From assembly GCF_003286075.1 (NCBI RefSeq), contig NZ_QLUV01000003.1:1-64000 (forward strand): a stretch of DNA of 64,000 bases, read 5' to 3'. Both the position numbers and the translations under genes were made by a program. This document shows positions 1-6,577 of the stretch, piece by piece. The stretch's first letter is position 1; each line of letters starts with the position of its first letter. This DNA is from Paracoccus endophyticus. GTDB taxonomy: Bacteria > Pseudomonadota > Alphaproteobacteria > Rhodobacterales > Rhodobacteraceae. The notes below the pieces were generated by a model. That model was not told the origin of the DNA and searched no databases. It saw only the letters and a program-made list of their open reading frames with translations.

Positions 1-32
1 GTCTTGTAGGTCAGGCGTGTGAGTCTGCTCAT
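1..32 (-). CDS. IS5-family transposase, first 10 codons only
   Basis: The ATG at 32-30 opens MSRLTRLTYKT, which I recognise as the start of the DDE transposase of IS5-family elements common in Paracoccus and related genera. It lies about 45 bases inside the terminal repeat, the usual arrangement. Only ten full codons are in the window, so catalytic residues cannot be checked. Confidence 0.7.
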   Translation of the reverse strand, partial: MSRLTRLTYK

Positions 33-95
33 GCCGACCAGCTACCATACCGGACTCACGACATGAATCACGGAAGGGATTTGTGCAACAGAGCC
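1..95 (-). mobile_element. IS5-family insertion sequence, one end only
   Basis: On the minus strand the element begins with the terminal repeat GGCTCTGTTGCACAAATC at 95-78, typical of IS5-family (IS427-type) elements in Rhodobacterales. A short leader and the start of a transposase follow. The rest of the element lies beyond the left edge, so the second terminal repeat and the target duplication cannot be seen. The element interrupts the glycosyltransferase frame that reads into it from the right. The repeat and transposase start are seen directly; the family name is from memory of related elements. Confidence 0.8.
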
Positions 96-639
96 ATCCG
101 GCATGCGTATAAATTGCCGCTCTGGCTTGACGAAGCGTCCATCTGGCGAATCGTTCGTTCAGGGATGCCCGCAGGCGGGTTTTCCATCCGGCAGGCTTTC
201 CTTTCTGTAGCCGCCAGAATGCACTTTCTATGAATATTATCAGCGGCTTGCCGCGGATGACTGCGATCGGGTTGACAATCGCTCCAACCGGAATGGGCCA
301 ACCGGCCACGCCCGAATGCACCAGTTCCGATCGACCGACAGCTTTCCAGGCGACTCGGGCCGCCGCCGGCAGGTGCAGCAGAATTGTCCGCAAGCCGCCA
401 TCGGGAAAAAAGGCGACGAATTCAAGGCGCCCGTTTTCCCGTCCGATGACCTCCAGCATTCCTTTCTCGGGCGCGGAAATTTCCATGCAAGGCGCCAGGA
501 CAGTAATGTCTTCCAGATAAGTCAGGTGTTCTCTTAGATCGTGCCACCACAGTTCATCAAGCCATATGCGCCCCTCCCGGTTCCTGTAAAAACACACTGG
601 TGCGACGAGAAGATATTTCTTCCTCAGTCGTCCATTCAC
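96..639 (-). pseudogene. Glycosyltransferase, N-terminal part, interrupted by the IS
   Basis: A GTG start at 639-637 has a good ribosome binding site (CGGAGGAG) seven bases upstream and overlaps the stop of the DUF2442 gene as GTGA. About 181 codons follow before the IS end at 95. The protein starts MNGRLRKKYLLVAPVCFYRN, contains LTYLEDITVLAP and GKPLIIFIESAFWR, and ends near AAIYTHAG. This resembles the N-terminal donor-side half of GT4-like glycosyltransferases of polysaccharide clusters. The nucleotide-sugar domain is missing, so the gene is probably inactive unless it resumes beyond the IS. Family assignment is moderate, since only half of the protein is visible. Confidence 0.6.
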
Positions 640-914
640 AATGCTTCTCCTCCGGTGGTTATCATTTCCCTGCCATGGGATGACCAGTGGGTCTGATCGC
701 CCCATCCGGCCAGCAGGCCGGCCAGGGAAAGGTCATCGTCCACGGTGTCCCCCTGCAGGCCGCGCCGGCTCGACTCGCAGGCCTGAAACTGCGCCGGGGT
801 GGCGTGCAGCAGGCGGGGGAACCAGATTGGCGGCACGCCCGATACAAGGCCATTGTCCAGCTCTGCCTCCCTGCTGTCCTGGTCGAAGCGCAGCGACTTG
901 GGCAAAATGCTCAT
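636..914 (-). CDS. DUF2442 domain protein
   Basis: A 92-residue protein starting MSILPKSLRFDQ. It carries the DUF2442 pattern: a short N-terminal strand region, then GVPPIWFPRLLHATPAQ, then VDDDLSLAGLLAG near residue 65. These small proteins usually sit beside a DUF4160 protein, and the pair has been proposed to act like a toxin-antitoxin or nucleic-acid-binding module; the true function is unknown. A remnant of the DUF4160 partner lies just upstream. The stop codon overlaps the GTG of the glycosyltransferase. The central segment (QACESSRRGLQGDT) departs from the usual E-x-I-H-W motif, so the protein may be decaying. ATG at 914 was chosen over an upstream TTG because homology starts there. 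Confidence 0.65.
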   Translation of the reverse strand: MSILPKSLRFDQDSREAELDNGLVSGVPPIWFPRLLHATPAQFQACESSRRGLQGDTVDDDLSLAGLLAGWGDQTHWSSHGREMITTGGEAL

Positions 915-990
915 GCCAGGCCCTTTCCGAACGCTCGCGATATTCGTTAACAAGCCGCCGTATCTGGTTCAACGTTCCGGCATCGAAGCC
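898..990 (-). pseudogene. DUF4160 remnant, C-terminal end
   Basis: In the minus frame just before and overlapping the DUF2442 start, the translation GFDAGTLNQIRRLVNEYRE, followed by RAWHEHFA, matches the last third of DUF4160 proteins (pattern GF-x-A-x-L-x-x-I-x-x-L-V and ending A-W-H-E-x-F). A TGA immediately precedes it (993-991) and no N-terminal part can be traced, so it is a relic. It confirms that the DUF2442 gene was once part of the common DUF4160-DUF2442 pair. The frame runs on into the DUF2442 gene without a stop at the normal end. Confidence 0.5.
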
Positions 991-1301
991 TCACTCTAGG
1001 CGCTTGCGGCCCTCGATGGCGAGAGGTCATGGCCTGGAAGCTGCCGATCACGCTGCCGGCTTTTGCTTGGCGGCAGCCCGAAAGCCGTTCAGCCAAACCA
1101 AGCCACCCCACCGGCGCGTCTTCGATCAGCGACCTGGCCGAACCGTTTCCCGTGTCTCGGCCCCGCCGTGTGCCGCACCCCAAGCCAGCAAAGCATCCCG
1201 AAGCCCTGCAGAAGATGAACTGAGCATTTTGGATTCCTGAACAGCGCCCATATCCTGAAAGAGCACCAATAGTTGGCCACCCCCAAGCGACGGGAGAGTT
1301 G
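991..1301. other. Intergenic, no gene recognised
   Basis: I see no plausible coding frame here beyond chance open frames. It must hold the promoter of the Mrp-type operon. A ribosome binding site (GGGAGA at 1291-1296) precedes its first ATG at 1302. No clear -35/-10 pair could be assigned. Confidence 0.4.
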
Positions 1302-1799
1302 ATGCCTGTTTACAAGTTCTTCTCTCGGACGGGCCTGCTTTTTGTCCTGTGGTGGGTGCTTGTCGCCTCCGACCCCGCCTCGATCCTCTTCGGCGCGGTC
1401 GCTGCGGCGGCTGCGGCATTCCTCAGCGCAAGGCTTCATCCCCTCGATCACAGCGGCGTTCGTGCCGGGCGCCTCGTTCCGCTGTTCGGCTCGCTCTTCG
1501 TTCAGGGCTTTCGGGGCGGCTTCGACGTCTCGTGGCGCGCGCTCCAGCCGCGCCTTGCGATCGATCCGGCCTGGACGAGGGTCCGGCTGGCCAGCGACCA
1601 TGCGGCGGCGAATGCGCTGCTGGGCGGAATAGTCAGCCTGGTTCCCGGTTCCCTGGCGGCGGCTTCAGCGGGCGGCACGATGGATCTTCACCTGCTTCAC
1701 GCCCCCAGCTTCGACCCCGGCGAGTTCGAGAGGGATCAGCGCCATGCGCTCGGGCTCTTCGGCAGGGGGATCGAGAAAGCAGGCGGCTCCGATGCATGA
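1302..1799 (+). CDS. mnhE: Mrp/Mnh antiporter subunit E
   Basis: A 165-residue membrane protein of the MrpE/MnhE family, the usual size. The N-terminal third is two hydrophobic helices (LLFVLWWVLVA and ILFGAVAAAAAAFL). The rest is a cytoplasmic domain with FVQGFRGGFDVSWRAL and the family segment VSLVPGSLA near residue 110. It is a small accessory subunit of multisubunit cation/proton antiporters in the inner membrane. It is first in an eight-gene operon whose next start lies inside its end. ATG at 1302, behind GGGAGA, is preferred to the adjoining TTG. Confidence 0.9.
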   Translation: MPVYKFFSRTGLLFVLWWVLVASDPASILFGAVAAAAAAFLSARLHPLDHSGVRAGRLVPLFGSLFVQGFRGGFDVSWRALQPRLAIDPAWTRVRLASDHAAANALLGGIVSLVPGSLAAASAGGTMDLHLLHAPSFDPGEFERDQRHALGLFGRGIEKAGGSDA

Positions 1800-2097
1800 C
1801 ATGTTCACCTTTGCCGCGGCGTTCCTGCTGGTGACGGTCGCGGGGGCGCTGGTGCGCTGCTGGAAGGGCCCCGGACGCGTGGACCGGATCATGGCGGTCC
1901 AGCTGGTGGGCACCGGCGCGATCGGCGTGGCCGTCACCCTGGGGACGGCCCGGCAGGACCCGGCGATGCTGGACGCCGCGCTGACGGGCACGCTTCTGGC
2001 GGCCGTTCTGGTGTCCGCCTTTGCCCGCGGCAGCCCGCCCGGCGCCGCGCGGCCCGACCCGCCGGGGCAAGCGCCGGAAGGAAAGGAACCCTCGTGA
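1792..2097 (+). CDS. mnhF: Mrp/Mnh antiporter subunit F
   Basis: A 101-residue protein with three hydrophobic helices, of the MrpF family. It has the conserved block VRCWKGPGRVDRIMAVQLVG near residues 18-38, where family members read R-x-x-x-G-P-x-x-x-D-R. It overlaps the end of subunit E by eight bases; a second ATG at 1801 is possible. The C-terminal tail is Pro/Gly-rich and hydrophilic. It is a structural subunit of the antiporter membrane domain. Confidence 0.88.
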   Translation: MHDMFTFAAAFLLVTVAGALVRCWKGPGRVDRIMAVQLVGTGAIGVAVTLGTARQDPAMLDAALTGTLLAAVLVSAFARGSPPGAARPDPPGQAPEGKEPS

Positions 2098-2387
2098 CCT
2101 GGACCGACCTCGCCGTCACTCTGCTGCTGTCCGCGGGGCTTTTCTTCTATGCGGCCGGGACGGTCGGCCTGCTGCGCTTTCCCGATGCGGCCTCGCGCCT
2201 GCACGCATTGACCAAGGCCGACAATGTCGGGCTGGGCTTCGTCGCCCTGGCGGCTGCGCTGCAATGGGGTTCGCTGGTCGTCGCCGCCAAGATCGCCGCG
2301 GTCTGGCTGTTCGCAATCCTGGCCGCCGGGACGAGCGCGCAATTGATGGCGCGCGTGGCCCGGCAGGACGATGGCGACGGACCATGA
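2094..2387 (+). CDS. mnhG: Mrp/Mnh antiporter subunit G
   Basis: A 97-residue MrpG/MnhG-family protein with three helices. The hallmark motif appears as TVGLLRFPDAASRLHALTKA near residues 21-40, and NVGLGFVALAAAL follows. It starts with GTG overlapping the stop of subunit F (GTGA), so it is translationally coupled. It ends in an ATGA overlap with the next gene. It is an accessory subunit of the cation/proton antiporter. Confidence 0.88.
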   Translation: MTWTDLAVTLLLSAGLFFYAAGTVGLLRFPDAASRLHALTKADNVGLGFVALAAALQWGSLVVAAKIAAVWLFAILAAGTSAQLMARVARQDDGDGP

Positions 2388-3328
2388 CCGCCACCTTCGA
2401 ACTGATCCTGTGCGTCATGATCCTGGGGACGGCGTGCGTCGCGCTGTTCGTGCGCGACTTTCTGACAGCGATCGCCTTCTTCGTGGTCTTCGGCAACCTG
2501 TTGGGACTGGCCTGGCTGGCGATGGGCGCGGTGAATGTCGCCCTGGCCGAGATCGCGATCGGTGCAGGGGTCACGGGCGTGCTGCTTGTCCTGACCCGCA
2601 GCCGGCTGCTGGCGCTTGGCGAGGAGATAGCCTGCGGCCCGGCCAGGCCCTGGCTGCGGCTGGGGGCGGCGGCTGCCTGTTCGGCCTTTACGACCCTGTT
2701 GGCCGCCGCGGTCCTTTCGATTGCGCCTGGCGACGATCTGGCGCCGGTCGTCGACGGGCTCATGCCGCGGATCGGGCTTGACAACCCGGTGACGGGGGTT
2801 CTGATGGCCTTCCGCGCCTATGACACGCTGCTTGAATCCTTTGTCCTGCTGGGTGCCCTGGTCGCCGTCTGGTCGCTGGCGCCCCCCGCCGCCTGGCCGC
2901 AGCCCCCGGTCGCGCTGCGGATGGCCGATCCCGCCGCCCTGAACGTGGCGGGAAGCTTCGGCCGGCTCCTGCTTCCGGTCGCGCTCGTGATGGCGGCCTA
3001 TCTCGTCTGGGTCGGCTCCGACCGGCCTGGCGGGGCGTTCCAGGGGGGCACGGTGCTGGCCGGCGGGTTCCTGCTGGCCGCCATGGGCGGCGCCATCGGA
3101 TTGCCGCGCAGCGACGATCCGAGGCTTCGCTGGGCGCTGGTGGCGGGGCCGCTGGTGTTCCTGGCCATCGGCCTTGCCGGGGCGGCGACGGGGCGGTTCC
3201 TGGCCTATCCCGACGGAACGGCCAAGGCGCTGATCGTGACCATCGAATATGTCTTGGCGTTCTCGATCGGGGTGACGCTGGCGCTGCTGGTGGCCGGACC
3301 CCCTGCCAGGGCAGGGACGGGTCCATGA
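2384..3328 (+). CDS. Fused MrpA C-terminal (DUF4040/MbhD-MbhE) and MnhB subunit
   Basis: This 314-residue membrane protein joins parts that are separate in most systems. Residues 1-75 resemble MbhD/DUF4040 (FVRDFLTAIAFFVVFGNLLG, then ALAEIAIGAG). Residues 90-155 resemble MbhE, the last domain of MrpA, with PVTGVLMAFRAYDTLLES. Residues 178-310 are MnhB, with the family motif as SDRPGGAFQGG. In canonical Mrp the first two domains end the 800-residue MrpA; here they precede B and no NuoL-like MrpA part is attached. Neighbours overlap by ATGA at both ends. The domain reading is from pattern recognition and is confident for DUF4040 and MnhB, less so for MbhE. Confidence 0.85.
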   Translation: MTATFELILCVMILGTACVALFVRDFLTAIAFFVVFGNLLGLAWLAMGAVNVALAEIAIGAGVTGVLLVLTRSRLLALGEEIACGPARPWLRLGAAAACSAFTTLLAAAVLSIAPGDDLAPVVDGLMPRIGLDNPVTGVLMAFRAYDTLLESFVLLGALVAVWSLAPPAAWPQPPVALRMADPAALNVAGSFGRLLLPVALVMAAYLVWVGSDRPGGAFQGGTVLAGGFLLAAMGGAIGLPRSDDPRLRWALVAGPLVFLAIGLAGAATGRFLAYPDGTAKALIVTIEYVLAFSIGVTLALLVAGPPARAGTGP

Positions 3329-3651
3329 CGGTTCCCGCCGTTCTTGGGCATCTGTTTCCGCTGACCGGGGCCGTGCTGGTCGGATTGGGGCTGTGCGGCT
3401 TCATCACCCTGCGCCATCCGCTGCGCCAGCTTCTGGCCGTCAACGTCATCGGCGCCGGCATCTTCCTGATCCTGGGCGGGCTGGGGCGTGGCGAGGGGGT
3501 CACCGATCCTTACCCGCAGGCGCTGGTCATCACGGGGATCGTCGTGTCGGTCGCCCTGACCGCGCTGGGGACGGCGATGATCGCCCGCCTGTCCGAAGAC
3601 CGCCGCGCCGCCGGATCCGGGCCGGACCAGCCGAAGGACCAGGACCCGTGA
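3325..3651 (+). CDS. mnhC: Mrp/Mnh antiporter subunit C (NuoK-like)
   Basis: A 108-residue protein with three transmembrane helices of the MrpC/NuoK family. It has LRQLLAVNVIGAGIFLILGG near residues 33-52 and DPYPQALVITGIVVSVALTA near residues 61-80, the segment in which MrpC proteins read P-x-P-Q-A-L-V-L-T-A-I-V. The tail after residue 90 is short and charged. It overlaps the upstream gene by ATGA, and the next gene starts with GTG inside its end. Confidence 0.92.
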   Translation: MTVPAVLGHLFPLTGAVLVGLGLCGFITLRHPLRQLLAVNVIGAGIFLILGGLGRGEGVTDPYPQALVITGIVVSVALTALGTAMIARLSEDRRAAGSGPDQPKDQDP

Positions 3652-5105
3652 GCCCCCTCGACCTGCTGGTGGCCGCGCCCCTGGCCTTCATGGTGGCCGC
3701 GCTTGTCGCCGGACAGGGCGGACGCTGGCTGATCCTGGCCGCGGGCCCGGTGATGCTGGCCCTGTCGGCCTGGCTCGTGGTTCTTCCCCCGGGCGTGGCC
3801 CATCTGGTCGGCGACTGGGACCTTCCGCTCGGCATCCTGCTGCGCGCCGACGGCGTCGCGCGGCTTCTGGTGCCCGCCACCTCGGCCTGCTTCGTGGCGG
3901 TCGCGCTTTACGCATGGCACGAGTTTTCGCCGAAGGCGGGGGCCGAGACCGCGCGCGCCCACACGTTCTGGCCCATGCTGTATCTGATGTGGGGCGGATC
4001 GAACGCCGGCTATCTGACGACGGACCTGTTCAACCTCTATGTGACGATCGAGATGGTCAGCCTGGCCGCGGTCGCCATGGCGGCGATGGGGTCGCTTGCG
4101 GCGGGATTGCAGTATTTCCTGATCGCGCTTGTCGGCTCGCTGGCCTATCTGCTGGGCGTCGCGCTGTTGGCAAGCCATTACGACACGGTGGATGCCACCC
4201 TGCTGGCAGTCCGCGCGCGGCCCGACCTGCCGACCCTGATGGCGATCACCGTCATGACGGCGGGGCTTCTGGTCAAGACGGCGCTGTTCCCGCTGCACGG
4301 CTGGCTGCCCCCCGCCCATGCCGCCGCCCCGGCCCCCGCCAGCGCCCTGCTGTCCGCCGTCGTCATCAAGCTGGGGTTCGTGATCCTCCTGCGGCTCTGG
4401 TTCGAGGCCTTCGCCGAGATCATCCGTCCGGCCGCGATGGATCTTCTGGGGGGCATGGGTGCGCTTGCGATCCTCTACGGCTCGGTCCAGGCGATCCGGC
4501 AAGAACGGCTGAAGCTGCTGGTGGCCTATTCGACGGTGGCGCAGCTGGGGTATCTGTTCCTGGCCTTTCCCCTGATCGCAAATGCCCAGAACCCCGCCGA
4601 GCCCTGGGCCGCGGTGCTGGTGCATGCCGTGTCCCACATGCTGGCCAAGGCCGCGATGTTCCTGGCCGCGGGGCTGATGCTCAAGGCCGTCGCCGGCGAC
4701 CGCATCAGCGACCTGGCGGGGCTGGCCCGCGCCATGCCCCTGTCCGTCACCGCCTTTGCGCTGGCGGCGATCTCGCTTGCCGGGCTGCCCCCGTCGGGCG
4801 GGTTCACCGCCAAGTTCCTTTTGCTGCACGCCGCGATCGAACAGGGCCGCGTGGTTCCTGCGGCCGTGCTGGTGATCGGCGGCCTGCTGGGGGCCGTTTA
4901 TCTGTTCCGTCCGCTTTCGGTGGCCTTCAGCGGAAGCGCCGCGCCGGCCGTCCGGGCCGAGGCGCCCCTGCGGGTCGCGGCGCCCCTGGCGCTGGCGTCG
5001 CTGGCCATCGCCCTGGGCTTTGCCGGCATGACGCTGATCGAGCTGTCGTCGGTGGCGGCCCCGCCCGCCGTCGCCGGGCCCGTTCAGGCGGAGCCCGGCC
5101 GATGA
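3648..5105 (+). CDS. mnhD: Mrp/Mnh antiporter subunit D (NuoN/M-like), first copy
   Basis: A 485-residue proton-translocating antiporter-like subunit. It carries the expected charged residues: Glu135 in TM5 (YVTIEMVSL), the TM7 lysine (LLVKTALFPLHGWLP), the TM8 lysine (SAVVIKLG) and the TM12 lysine (GGFTAKFLLL). AYSTVAQLGY and HMLAKAAMFLAAG are also typical. It starts with GTG overlapping the stop of mnhC (GTGA). It is the closest of the three large subunits to canonical MrpD and is expected in the inner membrane as one ion channel of the complex. Confidence 0.9.
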   Translation: MSPLDLLVAAPLAFMVAALVAGQGGRWLILAAGPVMLALSAWLVVLPPGVAHLVGDWDLPLGILLRADGVARLLVPATSACFVAVALYAWHEFSPKAGAETARAHTFWPMLYLMWGGSNAGYLTTDLFNLYVTIEMVSLAAVAMAAMGSLAAGLQYFLIALVGSLAYLLGVALLASHYDTVDATLLAVRARPDLPTLMAITVMTAGLLVKTALFPLHGWLPPAHAAAPAPASALLSAVVIKLGFVILLRLWFEAFAEIIRPAAMDLLGGMGALAILYGSVQAIRQERLKLLVAYSTVAQLGYLFLAFPLIANAQNPAEPWAAVLVHAVSHMLAKAAMFLAAGLMLKAVAGDRISDLAGLARAMPLSVTAFALAAISLAGLPPSGGFTAKFLLLHAAIEQGRVVPAAVLVIGGLLGAVYLFRPLSVAFSGSAAPAVRAEAPLRVAAPLALASLAIALGFAGMTLIELSSVAAPPAVAGPVQAEPGR

Positions 5106-6577
5106 TGCTGTCCGCGCCTCTCGTCCTCGTGCTGCTGCCGCTGATCCCGGCGATCATCAGCTTCGCGCTGCCCGAACGCCTCGCCGCCTGGCGCAATGCC
5201 GCGAACCTGGTCGCCGCGACGGTCAAGGTCGGGATCGTGGCCGATCTTCTGCGGCAGGTCCGCGGCGGCGTCGATCTCGAATGGCGCTACACCTTTCTGC
5301 CGGGCCATGACTTCCTGCTGCGGGTGGACACGCTGGCGCTGCTGTTCGTCAGCCTGTCGGTCTTCCTGTGGCTGGTCACCACCGTCTATGCCATCGGCTA
5401 TTTCGGGCGCGGGCCGAACCTGGCCCGGTTCTTCGGCTTTTTCAACCTGTGCGTCCTGTCGGCCACCGGCGTGGCGCTGTCGGGCACGGTTGTCACCTTC
5501 TTCCTGTTCTACGAGCTTCTCACGCTGGCCACCTGGCCGCTGGTGGTCCACAACGGGGACGAGAAATCCCTGCGCGCGGGCCGCATCTACCTGGCCTACA
5601 CGCTGGCCGGCAGCGCCGCCTTTCTGGTCGGCATCCTGTGGCTGAAGGCGTTGGTCGGATCGATCGAGTTCACCGCGCCCCCCGACCTGTCCGCGGTCCC
5701 GCCCTTGACCCTGACGCTGATCTTCGTGCTGTGCGTGGGCGGCCTGGGGGTCAAGGCCGCGCTTTTTCCCCTTCACGGCTGGCTTCCGACGGCCATGGCC
5801 GCGCCCGCGCCGGTCAGCGCGCTTTTGCACGCGGTCGCGGTGGTGAAGGCGGGCGCCTTCGGCATCGTGCGGATGATCTATGACGTCTACGGCATCGGCA
5901 CCGTGGCGGAACTCGGGCTCGGCCCGCCGCTGGCGGCGCTGGCCGCGTTCACGATCCTTTACGGCTCGCTGCGCGCGGTCATGCAGGACGAGATCAAGAC
6001 GCGGCTGGCCTATTCGACGGTCAGCCAGGTCAGCTACATCCTGCTGGGCGCCAGCCTTATCGGGCCGTTCGCGGTCATCGGGGGCCTGGTCCACCTGGTG
6101 CACCAGGGCATCATGAAGATCACGCTGTTCATGTGCGCGGGCGCGCTGGCGAACCGCCTGGGGATCAAGGCCGTCACCGACCTGGACGGCGCGGGGCGGC
6201 TGATGCCGGTGACCATGGCGGCCTTTTCGATCGGGGCGCTGGGGATGATCGGGGTGCCGCCGGTGGCGGGCTTCATCTCCAAGTGGTATCTGGGGATCGG
6301 GGGGCTGCAATCGGACGCCGCGTGGGTGGTGGCGGTCCTTGCGGGCTCGTCCCTGCTCAACGCCGCCTATTTCCTGCCGATGCTGTATCGGGCCTGGCTT
6401 CTGCCCCCGCCGGAACGGGCGGGGTTCCGGGAACTGGGCACGACCCGCGACCGGATGCTGGTCCTGCCCGCGGTCGTGACCGCGGCGGCCGCGCTGGCGG
6501 CGGGCGTCTTCGCCTCTTCCTCGTTCAGCCCCCTGACCTGGGCCAAGCTGATCGCCGAGAGGGGGTATCTGCAATGA
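5102..6577 (+). CDS. Mrp/Mbh-type antiporter subunit, second NuoL/M/N-like copy
   Basis: A 491-residue membrane protein of the proton_antipo_M family. Key residues are kept: Glu138 in TM5 (FYELLTLATW), the TM7 lysine (GLGVKAALFPLHGWLP), the TM8 lysine (AVAVVKAGAFG), HQGIMKITLFMCAGAL and the TM12 lysine (AGFISKWYLG). The segment after TM5 (NGDEKSLRAG) is shared in outline with the third copy, suggesting that copies two and three are more closely related to each other than to the first. MbhH or HyfF-like names could also apply. It overlaps both neighbours through ATG/TGA. Confidence 0.85.
   Translation: MMLSAPLVLVLLPLIPAIISFALPERLAAWRNAANLVAATVKVGIVADLLRQVRGGVDLEWRYTFLPGHDFLLRVDTLALLFVSLSVFLWLVTTVYAIGYFGRGPNLARFFGFFNLCVLSATGVALSGTVVTFFLFYELLTLATWPLVVHNGDEKSLRAGRIYLAYTLAGSAAFLVGILWLKALVGSIEFTAPPDLSAVPPLTLTLIFVLCVGGLGVKAALFPLHGWLPTAMAAPAPVSALLHAVAVVKAGAFGIVRMIYDVYGIGTVAELGLGPPLAALAAFTILYGSLRAVMQDEIKTRLAYSTVSQVSYILLGASLIGPFAVIGGLVHLVHQGIMKITLFMCAGALANRLGIKAVTDLDGAGRLMPVTMAAFSIGALGMIGVPPVAGFISKWYLGIGGLQSDAAWVVAVLAGSSLLNAAYFLPMLYRAWLLPPPERAGFRELGTTRDRMLVLPAVVTAAAALAAGVFASSSFSPLTWAKLIAERGYLQ

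Noticed and set aside
3914..6577. Very long open frames overlapping the antiporter genes in other phases or on the opposite strand
   Set aside because: In DNA with this GC content shadow frames are long. They have Arg/Pro/Gly-rich compositions with no family motifs and overlap genes with clear motifs.
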